Source: Synechococcus sp. CBW1108 (GTDB lineage Bacteria; Cyanobacteriota; Cyanobacteriia; PCC-6307; Cyanobiaceae). Taken from it: a DNA stretch of 64,000 bases. Below the pieces are notes generated by a model. That model was not told the origin of the DNA. It saw only the letters and a list, made by a program, of their open reading frames with translations, and searched no databases. The first letter of the stretch is position 1; each line of letters opens with the position of its first letter. The position numbers were made by a program, and so were the translations under genes. Below are positions 59,517-64,000 of this stretch, one piece after another. The stretch is from NCBI RefSeq assembly GCF_015840335.1, contig NZ_CP060395.1:1302001-1366000 (forward strand). Direction: 5' to 3'.

Positions 59517-60242
59517 TTGGTTCAAGCCAATCCCAAGACAGATCAGCCCCTGGGGGACCGGCTTCAGGCTGACCTCAAGAACGACCTGATCGCCGGTTTG
59601 CTGGTGGTGATTCCCCTGGCTACCACGATCTGGCTGGCCACCACGGTGAGTCGTTTTGTGCTGGCTTTTCTCACATCTATCCCCAAGCAGTTCAACCCTT
59701 TCAATACCCTCAGCCCCCTGCTGCAGGAGCTGATCAACCTGGGGGTTGGGCTGCTGGTGCCCCTGCTCGGCATCCTGCTGATCGGCCTGATGGCCCGCAA
59801 CATCGTCGGCCGCTGGCTGTTGGAATTCGGCGAGGGCACCCTGCTGCGCATTCCCTTGGCGGGCTCGGTCTACAAGACCCTCAAGCAGTTGCTGGAAACT
59901 TTCCTGCAGGGCAACTCAACTAAATTTCGCCGCGTGGTGCTGGTCGAATATCCCAGGGAGGGGCTGTTTGCCCTGGGGTTTGTGACCGGCGTGATTGGCA
60001 GTGCCCTCCAGGCCGGCCTGCCCGAGCCCATGCTCAGCGTGTTCATTCCCACGGCCCCCAATCCCACCACTGGCTGGTACACCCTGGTGCCGGAACGCTC
60101 CGTCAAGGACCTTGAGATCTCGGTGGAGGATGCCTTCCGCACCATCATTTCCGCCGGCATCGTCAACCCTGACGAGCGGTCCACCCCCAATCGCAGTTTT
60201 TCCAGCCTGCTGGCCCAGCTGCGCACCCCCCAACTCTCCTGA
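59517..60242 (+). CDS. DUF502 family membrane protein
   Basis: A 241-aa protein with two predicted membrane segments (LIAGLLVVIPLATTIWLATT and GLLVPLLGILLIGLMARNIV) and the conserved RIPLAGSVYKTLKQLLETFL and FVTGVIGSALQAGLPEPM blocks of DUF502. The start is a TTG at 59517. Its stop overlaps the nusB ATG by one base (TGATG), so the two are coupled. Function unknown. Confidence 0.88.
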   Translation: MVQANPKTDQPLGDRLQADLKNDLIAGLLVVIPLATTIWLATTVSRFVLAFLTSIPKQFNPFNTLSPLLQELINLGVGLLVPLLGILLIGLMARNIVGRWLLEFGEGTLLRIPLAGSVYKTLKQLLETFLQGNSTKFRRVVLVEYPREGLFALGFVTGVIGSALQAGLPEPMLSVFIPTAPNPTTGWYTLVPERSVKDLEISVEDAFRTIISAGIVNPDERSTPNRSFSSLLAQLRTPQLS

Positions 60243-60880
60243 TGCAGAGCCGCACCCTCTCCCGCGAACTGGCCCTGCTGATGCTGGGTCAGATCAGCGA
60301 CCGCGGTGGCCCAAAGCCGGTGCTGCCCACCGCCATGGATTGCCTGCTGCAGCAGGTGCTCGCCACCTTGAGTCAGCACGTGCGCGACGCCCTTGACCGA
60401 TCCGCAGAGGATCTGCAGATAGCCCAGCAGCAGTTACTGGACAGCGAGTTGCAGGAGCAGGGTGAGCAGCAGCTGCCACGGGTGCGTCAGCACCTAAATG
60501 CGGGTCTGGCGGCGGCCGAGCAGGCCATCAATCGCCTCTCCGCCAGCCTGGAGTTGCCGCGGCTGCTGCTGCTGGCCGATCAGGATCAGGTGCGCCGTGG
60601 AGCCCTCGCCCGGGTTGAGGCCGTACTGCGCGATCGCGAACTGATCGATGGCCGGCTCGATGGGGTGATGGAGGGTTGGCGCCTTACCCGCCTGCCCCGC
60701 ATCGACCGCGACATCCTGCGTCTGGCAGCCGTGGATCTCGACAGCTTCCAGACCCCCCCGGCGGTGGCCTGCAACGAGGCCGTGGAGCTGGCGAATCGCT
60801 ACAGCGACGAACAGGGGCGCCGCATGATCAATGGGGTGCTGCGCCGTTTCACCGCCGCCCGAGCGGTGGCGGGAGCCTGA
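60242..60880 (+). CDS. nusB: Transcription antitermination factor NusB
   Basis: A 212-aa NusB; RELALLMLGQIS at the start and the RNA-binding C-terminal half (LTRLPRIDRDILRLAAVDLD, ACNEAVELANRYSDEQGRRM, INGVLRRFTA) are characteristic. It is longer than the enterobacterial protein because of a central insert (around LQIAQQQLLDSELQEQ), as in other cyanobacteria. It acts with NusE in rRNA antitermination. ftsY follows after 7 bp. Confidence 0.94.
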   Translation: MQSRTLSRELALLMLGQISDRGGPKPVLPTAMDCLLQQVLATLSQHVRDALDRSAEDLQIAQQQLLDSELQEQGEQQLPRVRQHLNAGLAAAEQAINRLSASLELPRLLLLADQDQVRRGALARVEAVLRDRELIDGRLDGVMEGWRLTRLPRIDRDILRLAAVDLDSFQTPPAVACNEAVELANRYSDEQGRRMINGVLRRFTAARAVAGA

Positions 60881-60887
60881 GGGCGCC

Positions 60888-62366
60888 ATGGCATACGACT
60901 GGTTCAATCGCACCGGCCCTGGCGAAAGTGAAGCTGGGGCCCCACCGGATCTAGCCGCTGACGCGCCAGATCCCAATGCAGAGGCGCTTGAGTGGGCCCG
61001 TCAGGCCTATGCCCGGCTCAAGGCCCAGCAGGAAGCCCAGCAGGTGGCCGAGCAGGTGGCGGAGCAAGGACTCGCGCCGCTTCTCCAGGCAGAGCCCGCG
61101 TTTTCGACAGGGTCCCAGATCGGGTCCCCTCCCACCCCCCCGCAGAATTTTGTACAATCTGTACGGAATTCTGCAGGGGACAGTGCCCCGTCCTCCGCTG
61201 CCTTGGCCCCCGCTCCCGAGCCGGCTGCAGCGGCTCCTTCCCTGTTGGAGCGGGCTGCGGCCCAGCGGGCTGAACGCCAGCAGGCGATCACCGCCAGTCC
61301 GCCCGCAGACACTCAGCCCGCAGACACAGAGACAGATACCGCCGAGCCCAGCCTGGGTGACTTCGACACAGTCTTCACCTGGTCTGCCGAGGTGTTGGCG
61401 GCCCAGGGCAAGCGCGCCGATCAGGTGTCACTTGAGGAGATCGACTGGCTCGGCCGCCTGCGCGGTGGCCTGGAGAAAACCCGCCAGGGCTTTGTCACCC
61501 AGCTGCTCGACAAGCTTGGCGATGACCCCCTCACCCCGGAGGTGCTGGACGATCTGGAAACCACCCTGCTGCGGGCTGATGTGGGCGTGAAGGCCACCGA
61601 CCAGGTGCTCGATGCCCTGCGCCAGCGCCTAAACCTGGAGGTGGTCGATCCCAGCGAGGGGCTGCGCTTTCTCAAGGAGCAGCTGCGCGCCATTCTCGAC
61701 AAACCGATCAAGGCCAGCCCGGCATCCTTGCTGGCTCCCCAGCGGCAGCAGCTCAATGTGTGGCTGCTGGTGGGTGTCAATGGCGTCGGCAAGACCACCA
61801 CCCTGGGCAAGCTGGCCAATCTGGCCGTGCGCAGTGGCTACAGCTGCCTGATTGCGGCCGCTGACACCTTCCGGGCCGCTGCGGTGCAGCAGGTGCAGGT
61901 GTGGGGCGAGCGCAGCAACGTGCCGGTGGTGGCTAACCCCAGCGCCAATGCCGATCCGGCGGCGGTGGTCTACGACGCCATCGGTGCGGCCCAGGCCAAG
62001 GGCACGGAGCTGGTGTTGGTCGATACGGCCGGCCGGCTGCAGACCAAGCACAACCTGATGGAGGAGCTGGCCAAGGTGCGCCGCATCATTGACAAGCTGG
62101 CTCCCGAGGCGGTTGTGGAGTCATTGTTGGTTCTCGATGCCAGCCAGGGTCAGAACGGGCTGCGTCAGGCGATGGCCTTTGCCAAGGCGGCTGGCCTTAC
62201 CGGCGTGGTGCTCACCAAGCTCGATGGCAGTGGCCGCGGCGGCGTCGCCCTGGCGGTGGCATCGGAGGCGGGGCTGCCGATCCGTTTTATCGGCGCCGGC
62301 GAGGGTATTCGCGATCTGCGCCCCTTCAACAGCTTTGAATTCGTCGAGGCCCTCCTGGCTCGGTGA
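60888..62366 (+). CDS. ftsY: Signal recognition particle receptor FtsY
   Basis: A 492-aa SRP GTPase receptor. The N-terminal A domain is long, glutamine/alanine/proline-rich and variable, then the NG domain: LLVGVNGVGKTTTLGKLANL (G1), AADTFRAAAVQQVQVWGERS, VLVDTAGRLQTKHNLMEEL (G3) and VLTKLDGSGRGGVALAVASE (G4 and closing loop). A self-complementary DNA element interrupts the variable linker near residues 85-96. Its stop overlaps the phosphatase gene start (GTGA). Confidence 0.96.
   Translation: MAYDWFNRTGPGESEAGAPPDLAADAPDPNAEALEWARQAYARLKAQQEAQQVAEQVAEQGLAPLLQAEPAFSTGSQIGSPPTPPQNFVQSVRNSAGDSAPSSAALAPAPEPAAAAPSLLERAAAQRAERQQAITASPPADTQPADTETDTAEPSLGDFDTVFTWSAEVLAAQGKRADQVSLEEIDWLGRLRGGLEKTRQGFVTQLLDKLGDDPLTPEVLDDLETTLLRADVGVKATDQVLDALRQRLNLEVVDPSEGLRFLKEQLRAILDKPIKASPASLLAPQRQQLNVWLLVGVNGVGKTTTLGKLANLAVRSGYSCLIAAADTFRAAAVQQVQVWGERSNVPVVANPSANADPAAVVYDAIGAAQAKGTELVLVDTAGRLQTKHNLMEELAKVRRIIDKLAPEAVVESLLVLDASQGQNGLRQAMAFAKAAGLTGVVLTKLDGSGRGGVALAVASEAGLPIRFIGAGEGIRDLRPFNSFEFVEALLAR
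61142..61174. repeat. 33-nt palindromic element inside ftsY
   Basis: GCAGAATT at 61142-61149 pairs with AATTCTGC at 61167-61174; inside, two GTAC blocks pair around AATCT, and TT pairs with GG as wobbles, giving a 14-bp stem with a 5-base loop in RNA. Outside it, CCCC can pair with GGGG across one bulged A. The stretch is AT-rich in a GC-rich gene and stays in frame, encoding about QNFVQSVRNSAG. Confidence 0.85.
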
Positions 62367-63721
62367 GCAACAAGCCGCCACCGCGCCCCCCGCAGCAGGC
62401 CAGCCCGGTCCTCTCGGCGGCTGCTTCTCTGCGGCAGTTACTCGACAGCCTCAGCCGGGAGCAGCGCCGTAACCAGGAGCTGCTCGTCTCCCTGGCCTTC
62501 ACCCTGCGCAGCTTCACCAACCTGGGCCGCTTTCTGGAGCTGGTGCCCCTGGTGGCATCCCGGCTGGTGGAGGCAGAGGGGGCCGTGCTGGTGGTGTTTC
62601 ACGAAGATGGCCGCATCTGGCGCGAGCAACTCCAGGCTTCGCCTGGGGATCGCTGTGCCGAGCTGGTGCGTCAACTGGCTGCCCTCGGGGATGGGGAGCT
62701 GAACCTGCTCGACCAGCGGGTAGGCCGCTTGCTGGGAGGTAGCCAGGTGTTTGCCACCTCGGTGATGGCCCGCAGCGTGCAGCGGGGGCGGCTTTATGTC
62801 TTCAGTGGGCGCCAGGGCTTTGCCTGGAGTGAGGTGCATCGACGCCACCTGCAGCTGGTGGCCGATCTCAGCGCCGTGGCCCTGGAAAATGATGCCCTGC
62901 AGCAGACCATGCGGCGCCATGAGCGCCTCGATCGCCAGCTCAGTACGGGCGCGGAGATCCAGGCCCAGTTGCTGCCCGATCACTGTCCAGTGATCGACGG
63001 GGTCGAGCTGGCAGCCCGCTGCCGGCCCGCCTTCCAGGTGGGTGGTGACTACTACGACTTCATCCCCACCTGCCCCCAGTTGCAGGGCCAGCGCCGTGAG
63101 CAGGCCCGCTGGGCCCTGGTGATGGGAGATGTGATGGGCAAGGGTGTGCCCGCGGGCCTGTTGATGACCCTGTTGAGGGGCATGTTGCGGGCGGAGGTGT
63201 TGAGCGGCCACTCCCCGGAACGGATCCTTCACGATCTCAACCAGCTGGCCCAGGAAGACCTGGCCCATTCGCACCGTTTCGTCACCCTCTTCTACTCCGA
63301 TTACGACCCCAAAACTCGCCGATTGCGCTTCGCCAATGCGGCCCACAATCCGCCCCTGATCTGGCGGCGGCGGCGCAACCAGGTGGATCGTCTTGATGCC
63401 CCCGGCCTGCTGATCGGCCTGCAGAGCGAGGCTGACTACGGCATCGAGCAGGTAGTGCTGGAGTCGGGTGATGTGGTGCTCTATTACACCGATGGCGTCA
63501 CGGAGGCCACCGGGTTCAGCGGCGAACGCTTCGATGAGGAGCGGTTGATCCGCCAGCTGCAGTCGGCCTGCCATGCCGGCCTGGGAGCCCAGGGGATTCT
63601 CGACCAGCTGTTTGCCCGGCTCGATCGCTTTGTGGGGGTGGAACGGCAGCTTGACGACGATGCCTCGATGGTGGTGCTGAAGGTGCGGGAGGAGCTGATG
63701 CTGCCCTTGCTGCCAAGCTGA
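62363..63721 (+). CDS. PP2C-type serine phosphatase, SpoIIE/RsbU family with GAF-like domain
   Basis: A 452-aa protein. A GAF-like sensor region (about residues 50-185, [20 protein letters not shown]) is followed by a short coiled linker and the SpoIIE phosphatase domain: [59 protein letters not shown] and DDDASMVVL supply the metal-binding aspartates. It may act in partner-switching control of sigma or other regulators; the partner is not in the window. GTG start overlaps ftsY by 4 bp. Confidence 0.92.
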   Translation: MSNKPPPRPPQQASPVLSAAASLRQLLDSLSREQRRNQELLVSLAFTLRSFTNLGRFLELVPLVASRLVEAEGAVLVVFHEDGRIWREQLQASPGDRCAELVRQLAALGDGELNLLDQRVGRLLGGSQVFATSVMARSVQRGRLYVFSGRQGFAWSEVHRRHLQLVADLSAVALENDALQQTMRRHERLDRQLSTGAEIQAQLLPDHCPVIDGVELAARCRPAFQVGGDYYDFIPTCPQLQGQRREQARWALVMGDVMGKGVPAGLLMTLLRGMLRAEVLSGHSPERILHDLNQLAQEDLAHSHRFVTLFYSDYDPKTRRLRFANAAHNPPLIWRRRRNQVDRLDAPGLLIGLQSEADYGIEQVVLESGDVVLYYTDGVTEATGFSGERFDEERLIRQLQSACHAGLGAQGILDQLFARLDRFVGVERQLDDDASMVVLKVREELMLPLLPS

Positions 63722-63753
63722 ATCCCCGCCCCGCGCCCTTTGCCCAGCCCCGA

Positions 63754-64000
63754 ATGGCCATTGATCCAGCTGAGACCAACTGGAGCCAACGCTTTGAGCA
63801 GGGGCTGAATCCGGCCATTGAGCGTTTCAACGCATCGATTGGTTTCGACATCAACTTGCTCCAGCATGACCTTGACGGCTCCGTCGCCCATGCCCGCATG
63901 CTGGGTAGCTGTGGGGTGATCAGCGAAGCCGAAGCGCTCCAACTGATCGAGGGCCTGGAGGCAGTGCGTGCCGAGGCGGCCTGCGGCAGTTTCCAGCCCG
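63754..64000 (+). CDS. argH: Argininosuccinate lyase, 3' end cut by window edge
   Basis: The first 82 residues from the ATG at 63754 read [40 protein letters not shown] and [20 protein letters not shown], matching the ArgH N-terminus (WxxRF, DxxGSxAHAxML). The frame is open to the right edge. ArgH splits argininosuccinate to arginine and fumarate, the step after ArgG (34537-35736). Confidence 0.94.
   Translation, partial: MAIDPAETNWSQRFEQGLNPAIERFNASIGFDINLLQHDLDGSVAHARMLGSCGVISEAEALQLIEGLEAVRAEAACGSFQP

Noticed and set aside
61152-61164. GTAC-N5-GTAC inside ftsY as a LexA or NtcA site
   Set aside because: The spacing does not fit the cyanobacterial LexA box (GTAC-N4-GTWC) or NtcA (GTA-N8-TAC), and it lies inside a gene. 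The palindrome is better explained as part of the larger hairpin.

Overview
The window is one strand of a GC-rich (about 65% G+C by eye) picocyanobacterial chromosome of the Synechococcus/Cyanobium type. The support for this is a CyanoQ (PsbQ) lipoprotein, DUF3134, DUF502, Tic20-like, HpsJ-like and Nif11-like proteins, a group 2 sigma factor, and the block thrC - dnaN - PRC-barrel protein - purL - purF - gyrA/parC-like - TPR - queG - HpsJ-like - DUF502 - nusB - ftsY - SpoIIE phosphatase - argH. That block is the well-known gene order around position 1 of picocyanobacterial genomes, so the thrC-dnaN gap (48040-48438) is the best candidate for the replication origin.

Layout. 1-14.5 kb is an accessory-looking molybdenum cofactor region. 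It holds mobA (cut by the left edge), moaA, moaB, moaD, moaE, moeA and moaC, plus one molybdoenzyme of the FdhF/YdeP family. The molybdoenzyme points toward an HPP-family transporter, a TauE/SafE (TSUP) transporter and an MNT/HEPN toxin-antitoxin pair. Two complete insertion sequences interrupt the region. One is an IS1182-family element (2897-4695, CTAG target repeats). The other is an IS66-family element (8949-10640, exact 8-bp target repeats). Two Nif11-like small genes flank the IS66 copy; one is intact and one carries an in-frame TAG. A second toxin-antitoxin pair (RelE/ParE type) follows moeA.

14.5-48 kb is mostly housekeeping: an MFS exporter, polyphosphate kinase, sigma factor, phytol kinase-like protein, DAHP synthase, aconitase B, a radical SAM protein, PurU, CyanoQ, a ThiO-like oxidase, PstS, DnaK, AroE, Tic20-like protein, ribosomal protein S6, ArgG, MraY, an LCP protein, UvrA, RecN, an ABC1 kinase, a DUF1400 protein and threonine synthase. 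Many adjacent genes overlap by a few bases, and several use GTG or TTG starts.

48-64 kb is the origin-proximal block: DNA polymerase clamp, purine synthesis (purL, purF), a type II topoisomerase A subunit without a visible GyrA box, queuosine synthesis (queG), transcription antitermination (nusB), the SRP receptor (ftsY), a PP2C-type phosphatase and the start of argH. Non-coding structure worth attention includes a 33-nt self-complementary element inside ftsY, a 10-bp perfect inverted repeat before the radical SAM gene, a five-unit 12-bp tandem repeat after ppk, and a Pho-box-like direct repeat before pstS. I saw no tRNA, rRNA or CRISPR array.
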